Assembly: GCF_030466405.1 (NCBI RefSeq)
Contig: NZ_JAGGJF010000001.1
Location: 372,001-436,000, forward strand
Length of the DNA: 64,000 nucleotides
Reading direction: 5' to 3'
Source of the DNA: Pseudidiomarina terrestris
Lineage (GTDB): Bacteria > Pseudomonadota > Gammaproteobacteria > Enterobacterales > Alteromonadaceae
Made by a program: the position numbers and the translations under genes. Positions 29,163 through 38,693 of the stretch are shown piece by piece (position 1 is the first letter of the stretch; the number at the start of each line of letters is the position of its first letter). A model generated the notes under the pieces. The model made no database searches, had not been told where the DNA came from, and was given only the letters and a program-made list of their open reading frames with translations.

Positions 29163-30099
29163 AAGGTAACCTCTCTGCCACACGCAACACAGAACTGCGC
29201 GCACGAGGGTTGTCGCGCGTTTCTGCAGCACTGGGCTTGTTCGCTTTGCCAATCAGTTTCACGGTTTCACCGCGATCGATTTGATCATCACGCAGTGGTA
29301 ACCCCGCCGGAATGGCTTTTCCTTTGCTTTGTGCCCGAAGGAAGCGTTTCACCAACCGGTCTTCCAGGCTATGAAAACTAATTACCGCCAGTCGTCCATT
29401 GGGTTTCAGACCAGTGATTGCGGCTTTCAGCGCCTGTTCAATTTCATCCAGCTCGCCGTTGATGTGGATACGAATACCCTGAAAACTACGGGTGGCGGGA
29501 TGCTTATGCTTATCTTTGAAGGGCACGGCCTTATCTATTAAGTCAGCCAGCTGCTTAGTGGTGGTCAGTGGTTGCTCGTCACGATGTTGCACGATGGCCT
29601 GCGCAATACGCCAGGCAAACCGCTCTTCGCCATACTCGCGCAACACGAAGGCAATTTCATCGGCAGTTGCCGTCATTAAAAATTCCGCTGCTGTCATGCC
29701 GCTGCTGGTGTCCATACGCATGTCCAGGGGACCTTCACGCATGAAACTAAAGCCGCGCTCAGCATCATCAAGTTGTGGGGATGAGACGCCAAGATCAAAT
29801 AAGATACCGTCAAGCTTGCCACGCAGTTGCTGCGTTTCCAGCACGTCATCAAGACGTGAGAAGGGAGTGTGGATGATGGTAAAGCGTGGGTCGTCACGCA
29901 GAGCTTCAGCGGCTTCAATCGCGGTGGGGTCGCGGTCGAGCGCTATCAGTCGGCCCTGGTCATTGAGTTGTGACAATATGGCGCGTGAATGCCCCCCTCT
30001 TCCAAAGGTGGCATCGAGATAAGTTCCGTCCGGTCTGATGGCAAGAGCCTCGATTGACTCCTGTAACAGCACCGAGACATGTTGCGGCGCTTTTGTCAT
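29152..30099 (-). CDS. rsmH: 16S rRNA (cytosine-1402-N4) methyltransferase RsmH
   Basis: RsmH (formerly MraW) methylates N4 of C1402 in the ribosomal P site. The 315 residues begin [13 protein letters not shown] and have the SAM-binding [33 protein letters not shown] with GPLDMRMD, and the C-terminal [14 protein letters not shown]. It overlaps mraZ by one base (TAATG). RsmI in this window modifies the same nucleotide (2'-O). Confidence 0.97.
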   Translation of the reverse strand: MTKAPQHVSVLLQESIEALAIRPDGTYLDATFGRGGHSRAILSQLNDQGRLIALDRDPTAIEAAEALRDDPRFTIIHTPFSRLDDVLETQQLRGKLDGILFDLGVSSPQLDDAERGFSFMREGPLDMRMDTSSGMTAAEFLMTATADEIAFVLREYGEERFAWRIAQAIVQHRDEQPLTTTKQLADLIDKAVPFKDKHKHPATRSFQGIRIHINGELDEIEQALKAAITGLKPNGRLAVISFHSLEDRLVKRFLRAQSKGKAIPAGLPLRDDQIDRGETVKLIGKANKPSAAETRDNPRARSSVLRVAERLPYDQ

Positions 30100-30557
30100 T
30101 ATAATGAGAAGTCTTGTAGTCGATCACTGAGTGCCAAATCGTCCTGTTGTTCTGCTGCCATATCAGCAGCAACCTGTTCTTGCCATGCCGCGTCTGACCA
30201 GAGTTCGAACTTATTGAGCTGACCGATAATCATGATCTTTTTATCCAGATCTGCGTGTTGACGCAGGGTTGGAGCAATCAGGATACGGCCATTTTTGTCC
30301 ATCTGGCAGTCTTCGGCGTGACCCAACAGTAAACGTTGAAGACGACGCTCTGCGGGGTTCATACTGGATAAGGTGGTAAGTTTTTGTTCGATGATTTGCC
30401 ATTCCGGCAAAGGATATAACAACAAGCAAGGCTGCTTGATATCTATGGTACAGACCATCTGGCCTTCACAGTCAAGCATAAGGCTCTTCCGATACTTTGC
30501 TGGTATCGCAAGACGGCCTTTGTCATCTAGACTTAATGCTGCTGCACCACGAAACAT
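30099..30557 (-). CDS. mraZ: Transcriptional regulator MraZ
   Basis: MraZ is a ring-shaped AbrB-fold DNA-binding protein that represses the dcw operon, including itself, in E. coli. The 152 residues contain two repeats with the DXXXR signature: [14 protein letters not shown] near the N-terminus and [14 protein letters not shown] in the middle. It is the first gene of the cluster, with MraZ boxes and a strong promoter directly upstream. Confidence 0.97.
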   Translation of the reverse strand: MFRGAAALSLDDKGRLAIPAKYRKSLMLDCEGQMVCTIDIKQPCLLLYPLPEWQIIEQKLTTLSSMNPAERRLQRLLLGHAEDCQMDKNGRILIAPTLRQHADLDKKIMIIGQLNKFELWSDAAWQEQVAADMAAEQQDDLALSDRLQDFSL

Positions 30558-30566
30558 AAAATTGAT

Positions 30567-30590
30567 CCACTATTACCCACAAATCCCCAC
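30567..30590 (-). promoter_or_regulatory. MraZ boxes upstream of mraZ
   Basis: On the minus strand three GTGG elements (GTGGGG ending 30585, GTGGGT ending 30575, GTGGAT ending 30565) start at 30590, 30580 and 30570, exactly 10 bases apart. They lie 10-33 bases before the mraZ ATG. This matches the spaced TGGGN repeats bound by MraZ in E. coli. The third repeat deviates (GTGGAT). Confidence 0.7.
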
Positions 30591-30598
30591 AATGTGAC

Positions 30599-30628
30599 AG
30601 TCTAGGTGCCGATCTTTCCCACTGTCAA
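30599..30628 (-). promoter_or_regulatory. Predicted sigma-70 promoter of the dcw cluster
   Basis: On the minus strand a consensus -35 TTGACA (30628-30623) and TAGACT (30604-30599) are 18 bases apart. Transcription would start near 30592, just before the MraZ boxes, so MraZ would bind the early transcribed region. A further GTGGG lies within the spacer. Confidence 0.7.
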
Positions 30629-30753
30629 GAAAAAAAGGGGACTTTGCGACATGCGACAGGGCTTGACGCACTGATAAATGTGCTAGAAGATGCTATTGCG
30701 AATCATTATTACAATAATAAGCCGAAACATTGCGTAAACTTATCAGTGACTTA

Positions 30754-32940
30754 ATGAGAAAACCGACGCACTACACGCCAGCGCAGGCGAAGTGGCGTAT
30801 GGTGCGCGATTTTTTTGGCTTATTTTTTATCGCCGCCGCCCTGCTCTTCGCTGTTTATTCTATTGTCGAGACTGAACGTGTGCAGCAGCGCGAGATCGAA
30901 AAACGTCGTGCTCTGGAGCATCTGAGTTCGATGCGTTCAAGTATCGAACATCGTATTCAGGCTAATGTGCTGGTCCTGCGCGCGCTGAAACCCGAAATTC
31001 TCTGGCAAGACACCCCCGACCGCAGTCGTCTGCAAAAGATTCTGGATGAGTTTTTGACGACTGAGCTCGATATCAGTCACCTGGCCCTGGCTCCCGATCT
31101 ACGTATCAGCTTTATCTACCCGCGTGCCGGTAACGAACAGCTGCTCGGCACCGATTACCGTAACGTGCGTGAGCAATACCATGAAATCCTGCGCGCCATT
31201 GGCGGTCAGGACATTATCCTGAGCAGCCCGGTGAATTTGCTGCAAGGGGGCACGGCGTTCATTGCCCGACTTCCTATTTTCCAGGCCGACGGCAGCTTCT
31301 GGGGGATTGCCTCACTGGTCATTGATCATGAGCACCTGTTCCATGAGGTCGGCTTCTACGATCACCCTGAATACCAGTTTGTTGTCTATCGCCAATCACT
31401 CAACAATGGAGCTGACATTATCAACGGCGACGCCGCAGTGCTCGAGCTTGACCCCATAAAGACGGATGTTCAGGTGCCTGGCGACCAATGGCAGCTGGCG
31501 GTGTCACCACGCCGCGGCAGTTGGCTTGATACCGAGCAGGGTTACTATGTGCACTGGTTAACAGGTTTAGCAGTTACCGCACTTATTGTTGCCGCTTTCG
31601 CGGTGCTGATCCTGACTCAGCGGCGCTTGCGCTTTGCGCTGCATACCATCAGTTTTCAGGCCCGTTTTGATCCGCTGACCGGCCTTGCCAACCGCAATTA
31701 TTTCCAACAACAGCTCGAGCAGCGCATTGCCGATGCGCAGAGCCACAACAAAGGCTTTGCGCTGTTAATGCTGGACCTTGACCATCTGCGCGACATTAAT
31801 GACGCGCTGGGCCAGGATATCGGTGATGGCTTGCTCAAGCATGTTGCCGAGCAACTCGGTCGCAGTATACGTCCACAAGACATGGTCGCACGCGTTGGCG
31901 GTGACGAATTTATGCTGGCGCTGGCCGATGTCGACACGGCAGCTCACGCTGAGCAACGCGGCAAAGCGATAATCAATGATTTGCTGAATACTGCCGACAT
32001 TCAGCAAAACCACATCAATATTACCGCCAGCCTGGGGATTGCCCTCTACCCCGATGACGCTACGCACGCCCAGCAACTAGTGAAATGTGCTGAACTGGCG
32101 ATGTACGCAGCGAAAGCCATGGGCTCGCTCTCGGTAGCGTGCTACGACCGGACCTTGCGTCAGAATACTGAACAGCATATCGCGCTCCATCATCAGATGA
32201 TTCATGCTCTGGAGAACAACCAGTTTCATGTCGAATACCAGCCGGTGATTGATACAGTCAGTGGCTTATTAACCCGCTGTGAAGCGTTGATCCGCTGGGA
32301 TCATCCTGAGCATGGCAATATCCCACCCGGTGATTTTATCCCCATCGCCGAGAAGACGGGTGCCATCGTCTGGCTGGGTGACTTTGTTTTGCGGCAGGTG
32401 ATGACTGACTGGCAGATTATGCGCGCTGCCGGGCTGGACCTAACCGTCGCCGTCAACCGGTCGCCTCGTGAGTTCCATGACAAAGATGTCGCCAGTGAGT
32501 GGTTGGAAGCCCTGCAGGAAGCCAATATGCCCCCCAACCGGCTGATGCTGGAAATTACCGAATCCATGCTGATGCGCAATCAGGAACGTCAGTTGATGAG
32601 TTTACGCCGTCTGCGCAGCGCCGGTGTGCACCTGGCCATCGATGACTTTGGTACCGGCTATTCGAGTCTCAACTACTTACGCTTTTACCCCATTGATGTG
32701 ATTAAAATTGATCGGGAGTTTATGAAGGGGGTGCCGGCGAATCGGCAACAAACGGCTTTAGTTGACGTACTCATCCGAATTGCACATACATTGGATCTGA
32801 TGGTCGTCGCTGAAGGTGTCGAAACCCGCGCTCAAGTCGAGTTTTTGCAAAGCAAAAACTGTCACTTCCAGCAGGGCTTTTATTATGGCCAAAGCTTGCG
32901 CCTGGACACCTTCATCGACTACACCAAACGTTTTAATCAG

Positions 32941-32955
<15 letters not shown>
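30754..32955 (+). CDS. CHASE-GGDEF-EAL membrane protein, c-di-GMP enzyme
   Basis: This 733-residue protein is predicted to make and/or degrade cyclic di-GMP. A membrane segment (about 18-38) and a second (about 270-290) flank a periplasmic CHASE-like sensor of about 230 residues. The GGDEF domain has an intact GGDEF (382-386) and an intact RxxD inhibitory site (RPQD, 373-376). The EAL domain is also intact by motif: EALIRW (EAL 510-512), LEITESMLM, IDDFGTGYSSL, IDREFM and VAEGVET. Both activities are therefore possible. Neither this ATG nor an in-frame TTG at 30730 (adding eight residues) has a good ribosome binding site, so the start is uncertain. A TTGACG (30663-30668) with poor -10 partners lies upstream. 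The last five codons overlap the 3' end of rnpB on the other strand. Confidence 0.93.
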
Positions 32956-33303
<348 letters not shown>

Positions 33304-33309
33304 CGGCGC

Positions 33310-33315
33310 ATTCTA
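33310..33315 (-). promoter_or_regulatory. Candidate rnpB -10 element overlapping the rsmI stop
   Basis: On the minus strand TAGAAT (33315-33310) lies seven bases before the rnpB 5' end and is followed by a GC-rich discriminator (GCGCCGC). The first three bases are the rsmI stop codon TAG. No good -35 hexamer is seen 16-18 bases upstream. Confidence 0.45.
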
Positions 33316-34167
33316 CGTGTTATCTGCGTCTAACGCTAGCTGGTACAGATGGTTTTTGCGTACGCCGTGGATTTCAGCTGCGCAGCCCGCCGCTTTTTTC
33401 AGTGGCAGGTGCTCACGTAGAAGTTGCACCGTCCGCAATGCTGCCAGATCGTCCGCCGCGGACTCCTCCTGCACTGGCGCTCCTGCTAACATCAACACGA
33501 ACTCGCCACGCTGCTGATTACTATCCGCCGCAACCTGATCCAGCACCTCAGCGATGCTGCCACTGAGATAAGTTTCAAATTGCTTGGTCAGTTCCCGGGC
33601 CAGCACCATTGTGCGCTCAGCTCCCATCACGTCGTGCAGATCGTTGAGGGTGTGCAAGATTCGATGGGGCGACTCATAAAAGACCATGGTACGTGGCTCG
33701 TCGAGCAAAGCGCTGAGTGTCTTTCGACGCTGCTGCGGTTTGGCTGGCAGAAAGCCCTCGAAAGTAAAGCGATCCGTAGGCAGCCCCGCTCCTGATAGCG
33801 CTGTGGTAATCGCACAGGGCCCCGGTAATGCCACCACTTTAATACCAGCGGCGCGGCATTGTTGCACCAGCACATAGCCAGGGTCACTGATGAGCGGCGT
33901 ACCCGCATCACTGATCAGAGCAATTGAGTCGCCATTGGTCAGGCGCTCAATCACTTTGCCCGCTCGCTCACGCTCATTGTGCTCATGTAGCGCAAAGACG
34001 TCATTCTGAATAGCGAACTGCTGCAAGAGCTGTCGGCTATGACGGGTATCTTCTGCTGCAATCGCTGCAACATCACTGAGAACTTGCTGCGCCCGGGTCG
34101 AGAAATCGCCAAGATTACCGATGGGTGTGGGTACAATATAGAGTATGCCTGATGTGGTCTGCGGCAT
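33313..34167 (-). CDS. rsmI: 16S rRNA (cytidine-1402-2'-O) methyltransferase RsmI
   Basis: RsmI adds the 2'-O-methyl group to C1402 of 16S rRNA, complementing RsmH. The 284-residue tetrapyrrole-methylase-fold protein starts LYIVPTPIGNLGDFSTRAQ and contains AAEDTRHSRQLL, ISDAGTPLISDPGY, LPGPCAITTALSGAGLPTD and FYESPHRI. It is divergent from lpoA and followed 10 bases later by rnpB. Confidence 0.97.
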   Translation of the reverse strand: MPQTTSGILYIVPTPIGNLGDFSTRAQQVLSDVAAIAAEDTRHSRQLLQQFAIQNDVFALHEHNERERAGKVIERLTNGDSIALISDAGTPLISDPGYVLVQQCRAAGIKVVALPGPCAITTALSGAGLPTDRFTFEGFLPAKPQQRRKTLSALLDEPRTMVFYESPHRILHTLNDLHDVMGAERTMVLARELTKQFETYLSGSIAEVLDQVAADSNQQRGEFVLMLAGAPVQEESAADDLAALRTVQLLREHLPLKKAAGCAAEIHGVRKNHLYQLALDADNT

Positions 34168-34198
34168 GTTAACCCCTTGTAAGATTCACTTCGTTGCG

Positions 34199-34227
34199 TT
34201 GTGTCGCTGCACGGCTAGGTTTATAGT
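34199..34227 (+). promoter_or_regulatory. Predicted lpoA operon promoter
   Basis: TTGTGT (34199-34204) and TATAGT (34222-34227) are 17 bases apart, giving a predicted start near 34234 and a short leader before the GTG at 34262. Confidence 0.5.
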
Positions 34228-34261
34228 ATGCCCATGAGCCACCGTTAGAGTCGAACCCAGC

Positions 34262-36118
34262 GTGAGTGTGAAATTGGTGAATCTTGCTATTGTGCCAAAG
34301 AAGTTGGTCTTGTGCATCGTTGTTTGCAGTCTGGCGGCTTGTGCAACACCGTCACGACCAACAGACGAAACGGCACAATCTGAACCCCGAGAGCCGAGTT
34401 TGGGTGAGCAGACAGCTGCGGCTACTGCCCAAAGCCTGGACGAGATCCTCACGGCGCTGCAACAGCAACCTAATCAACAAGCGCAGTGGCGGTACCTGCT
34501 CGCGCAGACCGAGCGTCTGCAGAATGAGCAGCAGTGGCAAGCCAGCGCGGTCCTGCTTAGTGAACTCGAACGTGTCGCTGAGCAGTTGTCGGCTTCCCAA
34601 CAACAGCAATTGCAACTGGCGCGATTACAGTGGCTGGCCAGTCAGGGGCGGCCACGCGACGCAAACGACCAGTTAACGCAATTGCTGAACGCTACCGAGC
34701 AGACGGCGACCAGCCAACAAGCCCGGATTTTACGTTTCGCCCGGGATCTCGCAGCGCAGCTGCAACACTCGCAGCAAGCAGCGCAATATCAACTTGAGTT
34801 GCTGGCCCTTGGTCAGGCCGATACCTCTGCCCAGCAAAGCTGGCAGTATTTAAGTGCGGCCACAGCACCGACACAGTTAACCACCAGAGGCGAGGTCGCA
34901 CGCTCCTGGCTGGCGCTGCTGATGGCTGCACATCAACAAGCGGACGCAATTGACAGCAGCGCTATCCAGGGCTGGCAGCTGCGCCATCCAGAACATCCGG
35001 CGGCGCCAGTCGCGGAGCGTCTGCGTAAACAATTACAGCAAGCCGCTGAGAAACATCACGCGCTGGTATTACTGCCACTAAGCGGTCCTTTTGCAGAGCA
35101 AGGGCAAGCCGTACTTGATGGCATGATTATGGCGCTGGAAGATCAACCGGCTTTCTCTATCACCGTCCGCGATAGCAACAACTTCGATTACGCCACTCTG
35201 ACCGAGGAGTTGCAGAAAGAGCAGGCCGATACCCTTATTGGTCCGCTATTGAAAGATGCGATCAGTGCCATTGATGATGCCCCCCTTGCTGCCATGGGCG
35301 TACGCTGGGTGGCATTAAACAACGTCACTGAACTGAAGGCGGTACAACCTGACCTTTGGTACGCCTTAGCCCCAGAGATGGAAATCCGCCAGGTTGCCGA
35401 AACCCTGGTTGAGCGTGGCGTGAAACATCCATTAATACTGGCGGCGGACAGTAACCGGGGCAAAGAGGCGGTGCAGGTATTCGAAGACTATTTTCTCGCT
35501 CAACAGCCCAATGCCACCGTCGAGAGCGGTCTCTACCGTACCACTGATGACATGAAAGCTATTGTTCAGCAAAAATTGGGGGTCACCGCCAGCGAAGCGC
35601 GTATCTGGCAAGTCAAAATTACCGCGGGTAAGATCCTGGTGGACGCTGAAGCTCGCAGTCGCGCTGATATTGACGCGATCTTTTTACCCGGAACCATAGA
35701 GCAGACGCGATTATTAAAGCCATTTATTGACGTTAATATCGCACCCTTTATGGAGCCTATCCCGGTTTTTGCCACCTCCGCCAGTCATATTCGCGGCGAT
35801 CAGCTTAGTGAAAATGACCTCGACAACGTGCGCTTCACCGAGATCCCCTGGTTACTACCGAACCATCCGCACTATCCGAGATTAGGACAATTACTGCAGC
35901 TGCGCCGGCACTGGAACTATAACCTGGCTAGACTGGCGGCATTTGGCCACGATGCCATGATGCTGACGCAACGCATGGACGTCATGGCAGCATTGCCAGG
36001 CTATCAGGTGTCCGGCCTGACCGGCGAGCTAACGCGTCAACCTGCAGGTATCGACCGGGCACTTGCCTGGGCACGCTATGACGGCCATCAGATTAAACCA
36101 GCCACGGCGACTGACTGA
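34262..36118 (+). CDS. lpoA: Outer membrane lipoprotein LpoA, activator of PBP1A
   Basis: LpoA (LppC/YraM family) is an outer membrane lipoprotein that spans the periplasm and stimulates the synthase PBP1A. The 618-residue product has a lipobox LAAC with the acylated Cys at about residue 27. A TPR-like helical N-domain rich in Gln/Ala (about 50-260) precedes a periplasmic-binding-protein-like C-domain (from ALVLLPLSGPFAEQGQAVLDG onward). The start is a GTG with no clear Shine-Dalgarno; GTG codons at 34268, 34277 and 34295 are alternatives. It starts the lpoA-yraN-diaA-dolP cluster, the same order as yraMNOP in E. coli. Confidence 0.93.
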   Translation: MSVKLVNLAIVPKKLVLCIVVCSLAACATPSRPTDETAQSEPREPSLGEQTAAATAQSLDEILTALQQQPNQQAQWRYLLAQTERLQNEQQWQASAVLLSELERVAEQLSASQQQQLQLARLQWLASQGRPRDANDQLTQLLNATEQTATSQQARILRFARDLAAQLQHSQQAAQYQLELLALGQADTSAQQSWQYLSAATAPTQLTTRGEVARSWLALLMAAHQQADAIDSSAIQGWQLRHPEHPAAPVAERLRKQLQQAAEKHHALVLLPLSGPFAEQGQAVLDGMIMALEDQPAFSITVRDSNNFDYATLTEELQKEQADTLIGPLLKDAISAIDDAPLAAMGVRWVALNNVTELKAVQPDLWYALAPEMEIRQVAETLVERGVKHPLILAADSNRGKEAVQVFEDYFLAQQPNATVESGLYRTTDDMKAIVQQKLGVTASEARIWQVKITAGKILVDAEARSRADIDAIFLPGTIEQTRLLKPFIDVNIAPFMEPIPVFATSASHIRGDQLSENDLDNVRFTEIPWLLPNHPHYPRLGQLLQLRRHWNYNLARLAAFGHDAMMLTQRMDVMAALPGYQVSGLTGELTRQPAGIDRALAWARYDGHQIKPATATD

Positions 36119-36121
36119 CAC

Positions 36122-36472
36122 ATGCTGGCAAAGGAACAGGGCAACGCCGGCGAGGAGCTGGCGGTAACACACCTCTGTCAGCAGGGACTGGAGCTCGTGG
36201 AACGTAATTTTCGCTGCGACATAGGTGAAATTGATATTGTCATGCGGGATGGCGAGCACTGGGTCTTCGTCGAGGTCAAGTCTCGCGCCAATGAAGATTT
36301 TGCCAGGGTGGTTGAACAAATTACCCCCGCCCAGTGTCAACGTGTTCGACGCAGTGCGCAATTTTATTTACTATCGAAAAAACTTGATGAACATCAGACG
36401 TTCATGCGTTTTGATGTCGTTGCTATTTGTCAGCAGCCGGAGCAACTCCACTGGTTGCAAGATGCTTTTTAA
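36122..36472 (+). CDS. yraN: UPF0102 family protein YraN
   Basis: This 116-residue protein of the UPF0102 family has a predicted restriction-endonuclease-like fold. The motifs EQGNAGEELAVTHL, RNFRCDIGEIDIVMRDGEHWVFVEVKSR and ARVVEQITPAQCQRVRRSAQFYL carry the family's conserved Glu, Asp and ExK residues. The biological role is not established. It follows lpoA by three bases and precedes diaA by nine. Confidence 0.92.
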   Translation: MLAKEQGNAGEELAVTHLCQQGLELVERNFRCDIGEIDIVMRDGEHWVFVEVKSRANEDFARVVEQITPAQCQRVRRSAQFYLLSKKLDEHQTFMRFDVVAICQQPEQLHWLQDAF

Positions 36473-36481
36473 CGAGGACTT

Positions 36482-37054
36482 ATGCAAGAGCCAGTAAAAG
36501 CCATATTTACAGAGTGCATTCAGACCCAAATCGCTGCAGCGGATCAACTGCAAGACCCGTTGATGCGGGCGGCTGAATTACTGGTCGACTCCCTGCTTCG
36601 GGGACAAAAGATCTACTGCTGCGGTGAGAGTATGGCGCACGCCAGCGCCCGGCACTTTTCTCATATCATGCTCACTGGCCTGCAGTTCGAGCGACCGCCC
36701 TTCCCAGTCAATGCATTGCATGCTGATTTTGGTGACAATGAACATCAAAGTATCTTTGCGCAACAAATCTTAGCCGTCGGTCAACCCAGTGATTTATTAC
36801 TGGTGTTAAGCGCAGGCAGTAACGCTCCGCGCGTCAGTCGCGCCATGGAAGCCGCATTGAGTCGCGATATGTTGATTATTGCCCTGACCAACGACGCCGA
36901 TTTAGACGTCGCCGGACTCCTCGGTCCCGATGATGTAGAAATCCGTATTCCGTCGCGTAATGCGGCCCGGGTGAGCGAACACCTGCTGCAATTGGTGAAT
37001 ATGTTATGCAGTCTGGCTGAACAACAGATATTTCCACAGGAGGATGACTCGTGA
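36482..37054 (+). CDS. diaA: DnaA initiator-associating protein DiaA (SIS domain)
   Basis: DiaA is a tetrameric SIS-domain protein that binds DnaA and promotes initiation complex assembly at oriC in E. coli. The 190 residues resemble phosphoheptose isomerase GmhA but lie at the yraO/diaA locus between yraN and dolP. The SIS core is seen at GQKIYCCGESMAHASARHFSHIML and LLLVLSAGSNAPRVSRAMEAAL. The ribosome binding site is AACGAGGA. The name rests on synteny, since GmhA-like activity cannot be excluded from sequence alone. Confidence 0.88.
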   Translation: MQEPVKAIFTECIQTQIAAADQLQDPLMRAAELLVDSLLRGQKIYCCGESMAHASARHFSHIMLTGLQFERPPFPVNALHADFGDNEHQSIFAQQILAVGQPSDLLLVLSAGSNAPRVSRAMEAALSRDMLIIALTNDADLDVAGLLGPDDVEIRIPSRNAARVSEHLLQLVNMLCSLAEQQIFPQEDDS

Positions 37055-37623
37055 AACAGCGTTTAGGTTTACCGGCGCTCGCCCTGATTGCGATGGTTGG
37101 GCTATCGGGCTGCGCTGCAGCTCTGGTTGGCGCTACCGCAATTGGTATTTCATCAGCGACAGATTCGCGCACCGTCGGCACCCAGGTGGATGATCAGGCC
37201 ATTGAAATTAAGGTTATCGCCAAACTAAAAAGCGAAGAAAGGCTTTCAGACACCCGCATTCAGGTCGTATCGTTCAATCGCGCAGTATTGTTACTTGGCC
37301 AGGTCCCTCATTCCGGCCTGGCGGAGTTAGCTGCAGGATTGGCCCGCGACGTTGAAGGTGTACAACGCGTGCATAATGAATTGCGCACCGGTCCGGTGAT
37401 CAGTTTTAAAACCATCAGTAATGACAGCTGGCTGACGAGTAAAATTAAAGCCAAATTTGTCACCGATGAAACCGTTGAAGCCAATAAAATCAAGGTTGTC
37501 ACCGAGAACGGTGAAGTGTTCTTAATGGGGTTGGTTAGCCGTGAAATGGCGCGTGCGGCGATCGATATCGCGCGCAACACCAACGGTGTTGAGCGCGTCA
37601 TTGATGCTTTCGAAATTAGCTAA
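37051..37623 (+). CDS. dolP: Outer membrane lipoprotein DolP (BON domains)
   Basis: DolP (YraP) is a dual-BON lipoprotein of the outer membrane that supports envelope integrity, BamA function and regulation of septal amidases. The 190 residues have a signal peptide with lipobox LSGC (Cys21) and two BON domains, about 45-115 and 120-190. Their signatures are SDTRIQVVSFNRAVLLLGQV and ANKIKVVTENGEVFLMGLV. The start is a GTG overlapping the diaA stop by four bases. It is last in its operon and converges on sspB 16 bases away. Confidence 0.93.
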   Translation: MKQRLGLPALALIAMVGLSGCAAALVGATAIGISSATDSRTVGTQVDDQAIEIKVIAKLKSEERLSDTRIQVVSFNRAVLLLGQVPHSGLAELAAGLARDVEGVQRVHNELRTGPVISFKTISNDSWLTSKIKAKFVTDETVEANKIKVVTENGEVFLMGLVSREMARAAIDIARNTNGVERVIDAFEIS

Positions 37624-37639
37624 AAACCGAGAAGACGTT

Positions 37640-38053
37640 TTATTTTACGACTTTAAGGCTGGGCCGCTTCTTGCCACCCGGGGTGGGCGGTTCAGGAGGT
37701 GGCTCAGGCGACGTATTTTCGAGCTGTGGTTCTTCCTCGAAAATGGTGCCGGCACCGTTTTCACGTGCATAAAGTGCGTTGATCGCAATCATCGGCACCT
37801 GCACATGCTCAGGTTTACCTGAAAAGCGGGCATTGAACTCGATACGATCATTGAGCAGTTGCAGGTTGCCCACGGCGCCGGGGGCAATATTCAGAACGAT
37901 TTGTCCATCCTGCACAAACTGACGCGGCACCTGGCACCCGGGCTGGTCAGCATCCACCACCAGATGCGGTGTCAACTGATTATCTACCAACCATTCGTAC
38001 ACCGCCCGTAACATATACGGGCGCCGTGCCGTCATTGCCGTCAACTCACTCAC
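37640..38053 (-). CDS. sspB: ClpXP adaptor SspB
   Basis: SspB binds ssrA-tagged proteins and delivers them to ClpXP. The 137 residues contain the dimeric substrate-binding domain (RPYMLRAVYEWLVDNQLTPHLVVD and IEFNARFSGKPEHVQVPMIAINALYA). After a Pro/Glu linker, the C-terminal ClpX-binding tail RPSLKVVK nearly matches the E. coli motif. It overlaps sspA by four bases. Confidence 0.96.
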   Translation of the reverse strand: MSELTAMTARRPYMLRAVYEWLVDNQLTPHLVVDADQPGCQVPRQFVQDGQIVLNIAPGAVGNLQLLNDRIEFNARFSGKPEHVQVPMIAINALYARENGAGTIFEEEPQLENTSPEPPPEPPTPGGKKRPSLKVVK

Positions 38054-38679
38054 CGTCCCAGATCTCGCTCGATGTCGGTGAGTGATTCCTGGAATGAATC
38101 GCGCTCAAATACACGCAGCATATAAGCTTTCACTGCCTTCGCTGCAGCGCCCTCTAACTGGATGCCATAACTTGGCAAACGCCAAAGCAACGGCGCCAGG
38201 TAGCAGTCCACCAAGGTGAACTCTTCACTCATGAAGTAAGGGGTATCGGCAAAAATCGGCGCCAGGGCAAGAATGCCTTCACGCAATTCCTGACGTGCTG
38301 CTTCGATGCCCTTGCCGCCTTTGACAATCGCATCAGCGAGCGCGTACCAGTCACGCTCGATACGATACATCATCAAGCGGCTGGTGCCGCGAGCAACCGG
38401 ATACACCGGCATCAATGGCGGATGCGGGAAACGTTCATCGAGGTATTCCATGATGATATGCGCGTTGTAGAGAACCAGCTCACGATCGACCAAAGTTGGC
38501 AACGCATCCGGATACGGATTCAACTGCAACAGGTCTTCTGGAATTTGATCGTTCTCGACGTAGGTGATTTCCACACCTACGCCCTTTTCTGCTAATACGA
38601 TTCGAGCTTGATGACTACGTAAGTCATTACGTCCCGAATACAACGTCATCACTGACCGTTTATTTGCCGCAACCGACAT
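38050..38679 (-). CDS. sspA: Stringent starvation protein A (SspA)
   Basis: SspA is a glutathione-transferase-fold protein that binds RNA polymerase and alters transcription in stationary phase and acid stress. The 209 residues begin MSVAANKRSVMTLYSG, almost as in E. coli, and include the conserved surface loop FPHPPLMPVYPVARG. The ATG at 38679 has GGAG six bases upstream; a second ATG at 38694, overlapping the petC stop, would add five residues. It follows petABC and precedes sspB. Confidence 0.95.
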   Translation of the reverse strand: MSVAANKRSVMTLYSGRNDLRSHQARIVLAEKGVGVEITYVENDQIPEDLLQLNPYPDALPTLVDRELVLYNAHIIMEYLDERFPHPPLMPVYPVARGTSRLMMYRIERDWYALADAIVKGGKGIEAARQELREGILALAPIFADTPYFMSEEFTLVDCYLAPLLWRLPSYGIQLEGAAAKAVKAYMLRVFERDSFQESLTDIERDLGR

Positions 38680-38693
38680 GTCTTTCTCCATCA

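Noticed and set aside
29492-30022. Plus-strand frame (176 codons) opposite rsmH
   Set aside because: It is antisense to the SAM-binding and catalytic regions of rsmH and shows serine/arginine-rich shadow composition.
30693-30722. Fur-box-like sequence before the GGDEF-EAL gene
   Set aside because: The AT-rich GCGAATCATTATT resembles part of a Fur site, but the match to the 19-base consensus is poor and no iron gene is nearby; only the palindrome is reported.
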